Source of the DNA: Stenogyne calaminthoides
Lineage: Eukaryota; Streptophyta; Magnoliopsida; Lamiales; Lamiaceae
NCBI GenBank assembly: GCA_037126765.1
Contig: JBBCBC010000001.1
Location: 25,032,804 to 25,096,803, forward strand
Direction of reading: 5' to 3'
DNA: 64,000 nt
Part shown: positions 1 to 12,147 of the stretch, in pieces
How the letters are laid out: every line of letters begins with the position of its first letter
Position numbering within the stretch: the first letter of the stretch is position 1
Notes under the pieces: model-generated
Databases searched by the model: none
Seen by the model: the letters and a program-made list of their open reading frames with translations, nothing else
What the model was told of the DNA's origin: nothing
Program-made: the position numbers and the translations under genes

Positions 1-200
1 AGATTTCTGGTCTGCCGAAATCTGATCTGCAGAAATCTGATCTGCCAAAATCTGATCAGCAAAAATCTGATCTGCAGATTTCTGGTCTGCTGAAATCACT
101 GTTCATATTTGCTGATTTCACTGTTCATCATTTTGATTTCACTGTTCATCATTTTGATTTCACTGTTCATCATTCTGATTTCACTGTTCATAAGTTCTGA
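1..200. repeat. Two short tandem repeat arrays inside LTR J
   Basis: Positions 1-96 hold about six imperfect 16-bp units based on aaatctgatctgcaga. Positions 114-197 hold four units with a 21-bp period (unit gatttcactgttcatcattt, starts at 114, 135, 156 and 177). Because 21 is a multiple of three, both strands stay open and give a false repeat protein. Confidence 0.85.
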
Positions 201-490
201 TTTCAGCTCTTCTGATTTCTGCACTGCATCAGCAAACTTCATCAGCACTGCATCAGCAAACTGCATCTTCTTGTTCTGCTCATCAGTTAACTCAGAACTC
301 ATCCTACTCATCTGATCTCGATCAGCCTCGTTTGCAGCCTCGTTTGATCTCGATCATCTTCGTCTGATTTCATGAGTTCCCTCTTAACTTGTTCTCTCGT
401 TCCCCCTCAACTTGTTATCTGTAGATTAACTTAAATAACATAAGTTGATAATGTTTTGACATAATTCATCAAAACTAAAATATCCCAACA
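1..490 (-). mobile_element. Partial LTR of a Sirevirus-like element (J), cut by the window start
   Basis: Read on the minus strand, the sequence begins at 490 with tgttgggatattttag and soon reaches a gttgagggggaac motif. The LTR of element H at 59343 starts the same way (tgttgggaaattt, later attgagggggaac), so I infer an LTR of that broad class in minus orientation. Its other end lies before the window. Candidate target-site copy atgac is at 491-495. Short tandem repeats fill 1-200, as in the LTRs of E1 and E2. No gene is present. Confidence 0.5.
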
Positions 491-825
491 ATGACTGATA
501 CCATGTGAGAACAGGATTAAGATCACCGTTGAATTTGGTGATTAGAGATCTCCTATTAATAAAGCGAGATTACAAGAGTACAACAGAAAGCCCATAAATA
601 GTTGGAGATATACAAGGGAATTACAACAAAGAATATATACCAAAAATACATAGTCAAAACTAATTATCATTAGTCCTATTAGTTTGTGCGCAGGGTTCTT
701 TGTGTTCTGGTTAAATGATGGTTTTTTATATTTTGATTTAAATGCATGTGGGTAGTTCTAAAAATTGATGCACTTATGTTTGTTTAAGGTTATATGTGTT
801 TCTAAAACTAATTTGTGGTTCTTTG
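491..825. other. Old short-LTR scrap and flank of element A
   Basis: The motif actgatacca at 494-503 is the reverse complement of a tRNA-Met primer site (TGGTATCAGT), and it is followed by tgtgagaac as an LTR edge would be. This suggests a minus-strand short-LTR copia remnant of roughly 150 bp from 504. From about 660 to 825 the sequence is AT-rich and resembles the flank after 8590, as expected if element A split one locus. No coding region is seen. Confidence 0.35.
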
Positions 826-2394
826 TATTAGTGTTAGTGTCCTAGAGACAATCTATTATAAGGACATAATACTCGATGATTTTCAGTTTGATTTAATATT
901 ATAGTTCATTTAATATTAATGTATGGCAATACATTTGTTTGAATATTATGTTTGATTGTTTGCATTTATTCATGCAAGTGTTCCCATGAGTCATTGCTGT
1001 CATTGAGGTTGTGAGAACTCAGATGACTTAAGCATGATTCTCAAATGGCCACGATTAAGGATCATCAAGAATGAGATATTGATGATGCAATTGAGATTGG
1101 TGTGCGATCTGCATCATACTCTTAGAGAGTGTAGTAAGATCTCACTTACTACGAGATACTAGGTATTTCATGATGGATGCACAGATACCTTAGAGGGTAT
1201 TGGTATACCCATCCGAGAAACCGTTTGATGTAATTCCACAATATGTGTCTACGGGTGTCTCGGTTAGTGGGAGCGATGCGATACTCCTTTGACTTGAGGT
1301 TAATACGCATGACATGTGTGGAGTGATGAACTTTGACCATGACCGATGCTTGCACCCTTCCATGGGTAGATATGACTTGGATTGGGTTCATCACGAAATG
1401 CATGCGCGTGGTAGTTGAGCCAAGAATAGGATTCATTCCTCAATGTGGATTTAGAGAAAATATTCATCTTCTCATCATAATTGGATCTAAGTCATCGGCT
1501 GATGCACGTCAACTTAGACTTTGTGGCTAAGTGTGACATACATGATCAATTAATGATTAGAGATAATATGTTTAAGTTATTTAAATAGACACTTCATCAT
1601 GTTCAAGACTTAATCGAGTATTCGCGAATGAAAGGAAGTTATCGTAATAGCCCATGTTTCACTTACAGGTAGTTATACATTTTTTCGCAACGTACCTCAT
1701 ATATTGAGAATGTTTGATTTATTGTCTAGGGTTCAATTAAGACCGTTAGTTTGGCTAATCGCTTGATATATGAGGGTCTATGAGTCACACAACAAATAAT
1801 AGTTGTTTACTAATTATAGTTGATTGATTAAATATTATATTAGATATTAATATTTAATTTATGGAGAATATAATAATAATTATATTTAGAATTAATTATT
1901 ATTACTATTTAATAATATATGAAATATTATTATGGGATTTGATATATATGGAATCAAATCCGTAGAGATTTGATATACATGGAAATCAAATCCGTAGAGA
2001 TTTATGTATATGTGAATTAAATCTATTGGATTTAATTTGCAAAATTAGAGATTTTATTTCCTAATCAGGTTAGCTTAAGATTTAAGTTGGACCTCCCCTA
2101 TATATATGAGCTCTTGGGAATTCATAATACGTGAGTTCATATTTTCTCCACAAAATCTCTAAGTTAGAATTTTCCTAGCAAATTCATCTCGGGGATTCAA
2201 CACTGGCAGATCTGTGCGAATTGGTAAATGATTGTTAAGTGAATACCATAGTTGAGGAATCCGTGTACGAATTACTGTAAGAATTCTGTTTACGTTTACT
2301 CGTATTTAATTATGCAATTATTTGTTCGTTGTTGGTGAACTGTTTATTTCTGCTGCGCATGTATTACATGTTTACGTGCCTCTATATTCCAACA
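826..2394 (+). repeat. 5' LTR of element A
   Basis: It ends in ccaaca just before the primer site. It starts TA rather than TG (tattagtgttag against tgttagtgttag in the 3' copy), so the terminal dinucleotide has mutated since insertion. A TATA box candidate (tatatatat) lies at 2099-2107. The 3' LTR is about 34 bp longer owing to an AT-rich insertion or deletion near 8065-8110. Confidence 0.93.
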
Positions 2395-2395
2395 G

Positions 2396-2407
2396 TGGTA
2401 TCAGAGC
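2396..2407 (+). other. Primer-binding site of element A
   Basis: tggtatcagagc, complementary to the 3' end of plant initiator tRNA-Met, one base after the LTR. Confidence 0.93.
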
Positions 2408-4117
2408 TCCAGGCTCTTGATTTGATTGTATAATTGCATTGAAGATTTTTTTTTATAAAACCTGTGGTGCGGCTGATCGGTTTGACCAAACCGCACCAAT
2501 TGTTTGGTTTTTCCTTTTGGGGATGTATGCTTATTTAATTAAAAACCCCAAATTCCCTTTTGATTTTACCCACTTCGTCTTCCTCACTCAGATTAGGGCT
2601 TTCTGTGAAGCCCGCCGCTTCCACTCACCTTGGTCCTCCGTCGTGTTTGGGTCCAGAACTAGGCACCGCAGCGTTGCTCGAGCCAGCGGCGTCGTGGGAT
2701 GCTGCGATGGGCGAAACCCAGTGGGTTAGACCCACGTCGGCGTAACATGGTTGAGTGCGATTCGTTTTGGCTTTAGTCGTGTCTCGTCGTCCTAGGCGGC
2801 AGCGTCTTCATTTCGTTGCCGATTCGTTGATTACACCCCTGGTTCGGTGCGATTTGTGGCAGAACGCCACCGCATCGCCTCTTCACTGCGTCTTCCGCCT
2901 CGTGCCGATTCACGGGGTTGGGTGCTATTTTGTTTGACAAAATTTGTGATGCGCCGCCGTGCCGTTCTCGATCCACTTTCGCCGTCTCTGGTTTGACCAT
3001 TGATGGGGTCATGGGTCTCCTTCACGAGCCTCTTTGACCCGACCGCACGCGCCTAGCGACTGCGGCGACTCTCTTGCATGCGCCAATTATTGTTCGTTCG
3101 ATGCATGTGTATTTCTGATATTTATGTATCTGCACAACTCGATTCTTTGGGATGATGGCTTTGTTCATTCGACTTAGTTGGACTGTTTCGAATGCTTGGT
3201 TGAACTGAATTCCAAAATTGACTGTTTCTGTGATTAATTGGATTAAGTACAAATGAACGGTTGATGAATTGTTGGTTTCGGTTGTCCCGATTGGAAGGCG
3301 GTTTCCGAGCTGTGATGAGGGAGGGGTTATTTTGCAAATTAGATTTCAAATAGGCCCCTCCGTGTAAATTTTAGAAATTGCACTTGAGTCCTTGGTGAAA
3401 TCAAAATTAAAATATATTTTATAATTAATAAGTTTAATTTTAAAATAAAATTAAAAGTTGGACTTTTAATTATAATTAATTGGATTAATTATTAAAATTT
3501 AATAATTGTTTAAACTTTAAAATTGAATTTAAATTTGGATTTTGAAATTCAATAAGTCTTGAAAATTATTAAAAATCCCACGTGGTTAACTTATTTAATT
3601 TAATTCGTTAACGCTTTACAGTCCCCTTTATAATTGTTTGGGTAGGCGGCGCCCAATAATCGTCGGACTGTGTTAATTGTTTGGGTAGACGACGCCCATA
3701 TAAGTGTTAGTCCGTATGAAATCATGTTTGGATAGGCGACGCCCAATAATTGCTCAAATGTGATGTAGATTAACATGTTGGATCTCGATTAAGCAATTAA
3801 TACCCCACCTTTAAAATGTTCCTCACTAAAATATGATTTTCATTAAATTGAACGATGCCTTCCATCAAAATTAAAAGTAAACCGGGGATTTCGTTCCAAT
3901 GAGTATTTAAGGCCCAAGTCTTTTGCCCGGATCTATATCTAACGGGACTTTTATAGGGACACGAAGTGTCGCCACTTGATGGTTGTAAATCAACTTGACT
4001 TTGTTTCACTAGCCCAAGCAGAATGCCCTTTTGGTGAATGGTTTATTTTTGTTGCATTGTGGATATAATGTTCTTAATATACAAAATAAAAGACTCAAAC
4101 TTAGTAATCATAAAAAC
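2408..4117 (+). other. Long leader of element A, no gag recognised
   Basis: The 1.7 kb between primer site and integrase shows no gag domain, zinc knuckle or protease motif in any frame. It is patchy: a GC-rich block at about 2600-3080, then very AT-rich sequence. Three imperfect copies of a gtttgggtaggcggcgccc-type unit start at 3636, 3679 and 3726. Short open frames here match no family I know. The loss of gag and protease makes the element non-autonomous. Confidence 0.75.
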
Positions 4118-5496
4118 TCGACTTACTTATGGCATTGTGGAGTTGATCATGTAAACGAGAAATGAATTGCAAGGTTAAGAAAGTTAGACTACTTAACCCC
4201 ATTTGACTTTGAGTCTTATGAAGATTGTGAATCTTGCCCCATGGGCAAGATGATCGATGAACCCTTTATGAGAAAGAGGTGCATGCCAAAGAAGTTTTAG
4301 AGTTGATCCAAAGTGATATATGTGGAAAATTGCCCACTCTAGCTAGGGGTCACTTCGGTTACTTCATCACTTTTACTGGCAGTTTCTCGAGAAACGGACA
4401 TGTGTATCTTATGAGACACAAATCTGAATCTTTTGAGAAATTCCAAGAGTTCAAAGCTGAAGTAATGAAACAACTTGGTAAGATTATCAATACTCTTCGA
4501 TCGGATCGATGAGGTGAATATTTAACCATGAATTCACTGATTACTTGAAGTTACATGAAATCCAATCACAGTGGACTCCTCCCGGAACACCGAAGATGAA
4601 CGGTGTATCAAAGAGGAGAAATTGAACCTTGTTAGACATGGTGAGGTCCATGATGAGCTTTTCCTCTCTTCCGACATTCTTATGGGGATACGCGTTACAA
4701 ACCTCAATTTACATTCTGAATAGAATTCCATCTAAATCGGTTGAGCATGCGCCATATGAACTATGGTGTGGCAAGAAGCCAACTTTTACATATATCAAAA
4801 CGTGGGGTTGCCCCGCGATTGTGAAAAGGATGCTTACTGATAAGTTGGAATCCAAAGGTGGAAAAGGTTACCTTGTGGGATATCCTAAGGAAACAAGAGG
4901 ATATTATTTCTATCTACATGAGAAACAAACCGTGATTGTTTCTAGGAAAGCCAAGTTCCTTGAAGAAGACTATGTCTTCAAGGAACAAGGTCGTAAGATG
5001 ATAGAACTTGATGAAATTCAAGAACCACAGGCTAACCAAGAGACTGATAACTTGTCAAAGAAACGTGACAAGGAATCAATGGGAGCATTCATCGACTTTC
5101 ACGGTGGGAGTGTAGCACTAGGTGATCCTCTTTCAGCCTGTGGGAGCGTAATTGGAGTAGGCTTGCCAGTGCAAGAACTTCCAAGTGGACTGAATGAGAA
5201 CAACATAGTTCAAACTCCCGCCCAAGAGGCATCTGAAAGTGCTGCTCTTGAGGACTCTCCGGACATTGGTGAAATCGATGCACCACAAAATTTCCATGAT
5301 CAGAATGTACAACCTGCACAACCACAGCTCCGTAAGTCAATTAGAAATCGTAATCTGCCCATTAAATACGATTACCTCTTAGAGGAACTCGATAATGTGG
5401 ACATACCGGATAAGGACGATCCTAATACTTACTCTGAAGCAATATCAGATATTGATTCAGGGAAGTGGCATGAAGCCATGAAATCCGAGATGGACT
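4118..5496 (+). pseudogene. Element A integrase, decayed
   Basis: Integrase would join element cDNA to the host chromosome. The remains start with a GAG-pre-integrase stretch (LWHCGVDHVN near 4125, then ESCPMGKM) and run through the core: LIQSDICG keeps the first Asp, but the second Asp region reads FTGSFSRNG and the catalytic Glu region reads KMNGVSKRRN, so two of the three DDE residues are gone. Stop codons interrupt LRSDR-stop-GEY near 4510 and the frame near 4625. The C-terminal part is the best piece (289 residues, 4629-5498) with GYPKETRGYYF and then an acidic linker toward RT. Clearly non-functional. Confidence 0.9.
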
Positions 5497-6955
5497 AGAT
5501 GTACGCCAATCAAGTCTGGGACTTGGTTGAGTTGCCGATAGGGTTAGACCCATAAGTTGCAAATGGGTCTTCAAGCATAAAACTGATGCAAATGGCAAAG
5601 TACAAACCTACAAAGATTGTTGGCGGCGAAGGGTTATAGTCAACGTGAAGGCATTGACTATGACGAGACCTTCTCTCCAGTTGCAAAGATCAAGTCCATT
5701 CAAATTTCACCTGTGATAATAGTACACTATGATTATGAGATTTGGCAGATGGATGTCAAAACAACTTTCCTCAATGGAAACATTGATAAAGAAGTGTTTA
5801 TGACTCAATCAAAAGGTTTCATATCTAAGTCAAATTCTAATCTAGTATGCAAGCTAAAGAGGTCCATCTATGGATTGAAGCAAGCTTCCAGGAGTTGGAA
5901 TATCCGATTTGATGAGGTTATCAAGTCTTTTGACTTCATCAGAAACTCGGAAGATGCAATGGGAAGAATATTATTTTATAATCGTATATGTCGATAACGT
6001 ATTGATTTTGGGAAACAATATCCCGTTAATGAAGTCCGTTAAATATTGGTTGTCAAAGACCTTCATGATGAAGGATCTTGGTGAAGTCTGCTACATCTTA
6101 GGGATCAAGATCCACAGGGATAGATCCAAGAGGATGTTGGGGCTGTCACAACCCACCTATGAAGACAAGGTGTTGAAGCGTTTTGCGATGGAGAACTCTA
6201 AGAGAGGGTCTCTACAGGCAAATCATGGGATAAAGTTGTTAAAGAAAGATTGTCCTTCTAGTGAAGCTGATATCAAGCACATGAAAGATATCCCATATGC
6301 ATCTGAAATTGGGTCAACCATGTATGCCATAACTTGCACTAGGCCAAACGTGGCCTACGCTATCAGCATCACTAGTGAATACCAACAGAATCCGGGGAGT
6401 CTCACTAGATTGCTGTCAAGACCATTCTTAAGTATCTTAGACAAACTAAAGAATGTATCTTTGTCTATGGTGGACAGTCAGAACTAGTAGTGGCTGGTTA
6501 TGCTGACGCAAGTTTCCAATCCGACTGTGATGATTACAAATCACAGTCAGGTTACGTTTCACTCTCAATGATGAGGTGGTCCGTTGGAATAGTTCCAAGC
6601 AGGTTGACCGCAGATTCAACAACCGAAGCTGAGTACATTGTTGTATCAGAAGCCTCAAGGAAGTTATCTGGATTTTATAGTTCTTAAGAGAACTAGGGGT
6701 AGTTTCGAGTGCCAGTTGTCTAATAAAGTTGTATTGAGACAACGTTGGTGAGATTGCTCAAGCAACGGAACCGAGATCAACAAACAGAAACAAGCATGTA
6801 CCCAGACTTATCATTTGATCCGAGAGATCATAACGATAGGAGAAATAGAATTAAAACGTATTCCCACATATTTAATTTAGCAGATCCTTTCACCAAAACA
6901 CTGAGTGTTCATGTACACACTAGACATTTGATGGTCTAGGGGTTAGACATGTAGG
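5497..6955 (+). pseudogene. Element A reverse transcriptase and RNase H, decayed
   Basis: RT and RNase H would copy element RNA into DNA. RT begins with NQVWDLVELP near 5510, then shifts frame. A longer piece (5617-5997) holds AKGYSQREGIDYDETFSP, IWQMDVKT and YGLKQASRSWN. The catalytic box lies after a further frameshift and reads YVDN, not YVDD (near 5985). IPYASEIGSTMYA is near 6290. RNase H keeps GYADASFQSD and DSTTEAEYI (6490-6690), and the end of pol is marked by DPFTKTLS near 6885. At least three frameshifts are present, so no working enzyme is expected. Confidence 0.9.
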
Positions 6956-6982
6956 TGATTGACTCTAGTCCAAGTGGGAGAT

Positions 6983-8585
6983 TGTTAGTGTTAGTGTCCT
7001 AGAGACAATCTATTATAAGGACATAATACTCGATGATATTCAGTTTGATTTAATAGTATAGTTCATTTAATATTAATATATGGCAATACATTTGTTTGAA
7101 TATTATGTTTGATTGTTTGCATTTATTCATGCAAGTGTTCCCATGAGTCATTGCTATCATTGAGGTTGTGAGAACTCAGATGACTTAAGCATGATTCTCA
7201 AATGACCACGATCAAGGATCATCAAGAATGGGATGTTGATGATGCAATTGAAATTGAGTGCGATCTGCATCATACTCTTAGAGAGTGTAGTAAGATCTCA
7301 CTTACTACGAGATACTAGGTATCTCATGATGGATGCATAGATACCTTGGAGGGTATTGGTATACCCATCCGAGAAACCGTTTGATGTAATTCCACAATAT
7401 GTGTCTACGGGTGTCTCGGTTAGTGGGAGCGATGCGATACTCTTTTGACTTGAGGTCAATACACACGACATGTGTGGAGTGATGAACTTTGACCATGACC
7501 GATACTTGCACCCTTCCATTGGTAGATATGGCTTGGATTGGGTTCATCACGAAATGTATGTGCGTGGTAGTTGAGCCAAGAATATGATTCATTCCTCAAT
7601 GTGGATTTAGAGAGAATACTCGTCTTCTCATCATAATTGGATCTAAGTCATCGGCCGATGCACGTCAACTTAGACATTGTGGCTAAGTGTGACATACATG
7701 ATCAATTAGTCATTAGAGATAATATGATTAAGTTATTTGAATAGACACTTCATCATGTTCAAGACTTAATCGAGTATTCACGAATGAAAGGAAGTTATCA
7801 TAATAGCCCATGTTTCAGTTACAGGCAGTTGCACATTTCCTCGCAACGTAACTCATATATTGAGAATATCTGATTTAATGTCTAGGGTTCAATTAAGACC
7901 GTTAGTTTGACTAATCGCTCGATATATGAGGGCCTATGGGTCACACAACAACTAACGGTTGTTTACTAATTATAGTTGGTTGATTAAATATTATATTGGA
8001 TATTAATATTTAATTTATGGAGAATATAATAATAATTATATTTAGATTTAATTATTATTACTATTTAGTTAAATTGGATTTAATTAAATAGGATTCCCAA
8101 TAATAATATATGGAATATTATTATGGGATTTGATATATATGGAATCAAATTCGTAGAGATTTGATATTCATGGAAATCAAATCCGTAGAGATTTATGTAT
8201 ATGGGAATTAAATCTATTGGATTTAATTTGCAAGATTAGGGATTTTATTTCCTAATCAGGTTAGCTTAAGATTTAAGCTGGGCCTCTCCTATATATATGA
8301 GCTATTGGAAATTCATAATACGTGAGTTCATATTTTCTCCATAAAATCTCTAAGTTTGAATTTTCCTAGCAAATTCATCTCGGGGATTCAACGCTGGCAA
8401 ATCTGTGCGAATTGGTAAATGACTGTTACATGGATACCATAGTTGAGGAATCCGTGTACGAATTGCTGTAAGAATTCTGTTTACGTTTACTCGTATTTAA
8501 TTATGCAATTATTTGTTCGTTGTTGGTGAACTGATTATTTCCGCTGCGCATGTATTACGTGTTTACGTGCCTCTATATTCCAACA
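6983..8585 (+). repeat. 3' LTR of element A with upstream polypurine tract
   Basis: It starts tgttagtgttag and ends ccaaca. The polypurine tract caagtgggagat, which primes plus-strand synthesis, is at 6971-6982, immediately before the LTR. Target duplication ctttg follows at 8586-8590. Confidence 0.95.
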
Positions 8586-8590
8586 CTTTG

Positions 8591-10016
8591 TGTTTCTGAT
8601 ATATCTAAAAATGTTAAAATTATGTATGCTTAACTTAGGTGTTCTCTGTGTTACTGATACTAATACGTGGTTGGTTCTTGTAGTTATGATATGGGTAGTT
8701 CTTGCAATTTATGAACTTTTGTTTTATGATAGCTTCAGTTTATAAGACACAATGAAACTATAGTGTTTGTTTATTTGCGCATGTTCATTTGTATGTCCTG
8801 TCTCCTGAAATAGTTATTGGGTGATTGCGGTTAGGGTTTTGTTATATTTTGGTGGATGATATTGGTTTATAATCATGTTTGTACATGTGAAATTTAGTAG
8901 TTGTATTACAAATTACATCATCCAACCCCGAGCATATGTTCTATCTCTTGGAATAGTTAATGAGATGTCTTTAGGATGGACTGAGCATGAGGAAAATGAG
9001 TTGTTTGTGGGGATTTTGTTTTTTCTACAGCTTATGCCTATCAAGAGTGCAACTAGGTTTCACAATATGATAGTGTGTGTAGCTGATTTCTAACTTTAAC
9101 CCTACTAGACAAGGCTAATGTTGATATCATTCGGTGGAAGCTTAGGCACTTGACGAACACTTACAGACAATTCAAGTTGTTTATATTTTTAAGGCTGGGC
9201 ATATCGTTCAATTTCTCCACAAATACGACAAAGGTTGGTTCGAAGTTTTGGAAGTGTACCGGGCAGGTATATGGTTAATTGTTTCATCTATAATCATTAA
9301 TAAGCATATATGAATTTGTTTATCTAATTCAACATATGATAAACACATTGTAGGAATCTGAGCTTGATACATACTTCCACACTCATGGTTTTAGACTCTA
9401 CGGTAAATAAAAAGAGCTTGATACATACTTCTGCACTCATGGTTTTAGACTCTACGGTAAATGTTGGTACGTCTTTGATTGCAAAGGTCTAGATCAATAT
9501 GCAAGCTATATCGATGTGGTTGTTCATAAAACTATTCCAATCGGTCTCGATCCTTGGGGTTCCAAAGAGTTTTATTACTTCAAGGTAATTGGTCATATGC
9601 TTTTAATTCGACAATCTATATTTTTGTATCAATGTTCATTGACACTTGTTTTTTTTGTATAGAGTCGGGTTAGGTATCCACATCTGAATAAAAAGCAAAG
9701 GAGTATGCGCTATAGAGATAGTAAAGTAGATGATGACGACCTAAATATGTACTTCTTTATAAATGGTTGGGATCCCACTGACGAAGTAAATTTTATTGTT
9801 AGGGTGTTTGACTTTATTAAGCATAGGATTATCCACTCTCAAGAGAAGTTTGATATTTTGGTGAATAACTTGGTTCAGTTTTATGACGATCCTCGAGATA
9901 TCTAGGTTACTGAGGCCGATATTAATGAGAAGATCCGATTTATGGCCAATGTATACTAATTATTCAAGCGGTTTCTCTTCCAAATAGTTAGTGTGGAATA
10001 TAATTTCTACGATTAC
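8591..10016 (+). pseudogene. Unidentified spliced gene remnant between elements A and B
   Basis: This is the only stretch of unique appearance in the first 57 kb. Open segments separated by short GT...AG introns are visible: a segment ending near 9266, an intron about 9267-9353, a segment to 9584 (with GKCWYVFDCKGLDQYASYID), an intron about 9585-9662, and a last segment with YPHLNKKQRSMRYRDSKVDD ending at a stop at 9903-9905. An upstream open frame lies at 8875-9093. The introns are about 80-90 bp and AT-rich, as in plants. I do not recognise the protein. Frames do not join cleanly at the first intron and one copy of an internal duplication ends in a stop, so decay is likely. The 5' part may be displaced by element A and the 3' part by element B. 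Confidence 0.4.
9360..9467 (+). repeat. 54-bp tandem duplication in the gene remnant
   Basis: gagcttgatacatacttc starts at 9360 and again (one base changed later) at 9414. Each copy codes for ELDTYF-THGFRLYGK. The first copy runs into a taa stop and the second reads through into tgttgg. The 54-bp period keeps frame. Confidence 0.9.
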
Positions 10017-11866
10017 TGTTTGGATGTTATATGCCAGGATCTATCAGGATGACCTCATAAACACAAATTTAAATTACCGGTTATTACTAGCATGAATTAA
10101 CCTACGTGAATTCATATAATAATCAATCCAACAACAACATGCAAACAATAATTCACGTAAAAGATTCTAGCATGCGGAATTTCTAGGAGTTTACGTAAAC
10201 TTACCCATTGGAGTGACAGCTTCTGAGACAGACAGGATCAGGTATCTGGCTTCCAACCGAAAGTCCTTCTCAAGTATTCCCAAGTCCTTGCTCAACGACC
10301 TTGGTGGAAGGTTCTCCAATGAACAACCATAAAACAAAGGAATAAATAAATTTGTTGCACCACCTTTGTGGATTTCTAATTTTTCCAACTCTTGGAATTG
10401 TGCTGGGGATGAAAAATTCATCCCCTATTTATAATAGAGAGGGGGAAAAAATTTGGGCCAAAATAGGGTTAGGAAAGATGTTTTCTTGATCTCCAAGAAA
10501 TCTTGAATATATCCCATATATTCTTCTTTCCATGTGTATTTTTCCACAAAAATCTCACACCCTTATTTACCCTAAATTTTCGAAAATAATAGGGAGATTT
10601 GCAAGATTGGATCTTTCTTGAATTTATGAGATATTCTTGTATTCCAAGAATACATATCTTTCTCCATAAAATCTTTCCTAGAAAATCAAGAAAATCTTTC
10701 TTCCCTTTTATTTCTCTAAATTTTCGAAAATTCCCCTTAAAGAAACCAAGTGGGAGATTTCTTGAATTTATGGGATAATCTTGTATTCCAAGAATACTTA
10801 TCTCCTTTCCATAAAATATTTTCAAGAAAATCCTTCTCCTTATTTTTCTTCAATATTTTCGAAATTTAAGGAAAAATATGCAACAAAATATTTAATTTAT
10901 TTTAAACACCTTTTCATTTAATGAACTTTAATTGGGCTACTTGAGGGGCCTTTAGGAGAATTAAGATGGACCTCTCAATGAGCTTCTGAATTTCAATATT
11001 GAGCCACAATATAATTCAGCCCATTAATATTAATTAATTCCACTATATAATTAATATTGCACTATCCATCTCAACCCATATTACGATAATATGGCTCCCG
11101 GTTATTATTTCCCATGTTTAAGATTATTTTGTCCATTAATTAATTAAGTCACTGAAAAGCTTTATATTAATTAATATCTTTATCATTGGAGTAAAGACAT
11201 CTCAACAATATTATCCATACCGGAAAATTAATTCCACTTGCAAGATTTGGTATGATAAAGGTTCTGAGCCCACCAAGGAGACTAATCATGCAAGACTCTC
11301 CAAGCACACGATTCTCTGTATTAATTTAGCAATTGTCATGTAATTAATATTATTACCGAATATATAGGGTATAGAAGTCGCAGTGATTCTTTCCCCATTA
11401 TAAGTCAAAACAATAATTACTAATCGCACACAGTCCTTATTAAGTGACAGAGATTAAGAAATCAACAACCACTGAGGTCTAACTCTTCATCCCATAAGTC
11501 AGTGCGAATGAGTTTATCCTCTCTGTAGGTCCGCTTCAGCGCATCAAATGCACTAGTGTAATCTCTTGATCAAGACAAGTCAATCTAAGCCTTACACATC
11601 AACTTCTACCAATAGATTGTTCAGATCTATCTAAGTTGTGAAACACACACTTGTTTACAAGGGACTGTTAACATGATCTACTGTGATCTGGTATCACCAC
11701 GTTAACTACAATGTAACACGTGCTATTCTATGAACGGTTTGCAATAAATATATATAACATTCAATCATATTTAAAGCAACAGTGATAAATAATTTATTTA
11801 AGTAAATAAGTGTTTAATACATTGGTTATACAAAGTAAAAACATACTTTCACGTATAACCCCAACA
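10017..11866 (-). repeat. 3' LTR of element B
   Basis: Runs from tgtttggatgttatatgcc to cgtataaccccaaca. On the minus strand a TATA box (TATAAATA, plus-strand tatttata 10426-10433) lies downstream of repeated modules centred on ttcttgtattccaagaa (10634-10650 and a weaker copy near 10779). The polypurine tract follows at 11867-11880. Open frames here, such as 10469-10825 minus, are chance. Confidence 0.93.
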
Positions 11867-12147
11867 ATCTCCCACTTATACTCAAAGTCTGCTTTTAAGT
11901 ATACCACATCATATCTAATGTATTACTAGGTGACATCTGATGTCACCTACACCAAGTCACCAACCTAATAACATTTCTCCCACTTATACTCAAAGCAGAT
12001 TGGTAACACACTTGACACCCATTCCTTCTACATGTCTCTCGAATGTTAACTGAGGCAGACCCTTTGTGAATGGATCGGCTTGGTTGTCATCCGATGCGAT
12101 CTTTGCCACCTCTATATCTCCTCTCTTAACGATTTCTCGTATAAAAT
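11867..12147 (-). pseudogene. Element B: twin polypurine tract region and RNase H tail
   Basis: Minus strand. Next to the LTR is aagtgggagat (from 11867), and about 100 bp inside is a second near-copy (tctcccacttatactcaaag at about 11974-11993). Between and beyond them the end of pol can be read, with ADPFTKGLP near 12060. The coding sequence is then cut by solo LTR C. The same double arrangement occurs in D, F and G. Confidence 0.8.

Larger units (their letters stand above)
826..8585 (+). mobile_element. Element A: full-length but defective Ty1/copia element
   Basis: Two LTRs (826-2394 and 6983-8585) flank an internal region with a primer site after the left LTR and a polypurine tract before the right one. 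The 5-bp target duplication ctttg stands at 821-825 and 8586-8590, so both ends are original. The internal part has a long leader, no recognisable gag, and a decayed integrase, RT and RNase H. Motifs such as IWQMDVKT and YGLKQASRSWN are copia. The long LTRs and long leader recall BARE/Angela-type elements, which is inference. The element would need proteins from elsewhere to move. Confidence 0.95.

Noticed and set aside
96..311. 71-residue minus-strand frame with heptad MMNSEIK repeats
   Set aside because: It is produced by the 21-bp tandem repeat inside LTR J; no start context or family support.
2439..3252. Several open frames in the GC-rich part of A's leader, both strands
   Set aside because: They overlap in many frames, have no recognisable domain, and lie between primer site and pol where gag should be but is not.
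10469..10825. 118-residue minus-strand frame
   Set aside because: It lies wholly in the 3' LTR of B; its repeats are the palindrome modules. The same chance frame occurs on the plus strand in G at 44699 and 52061.
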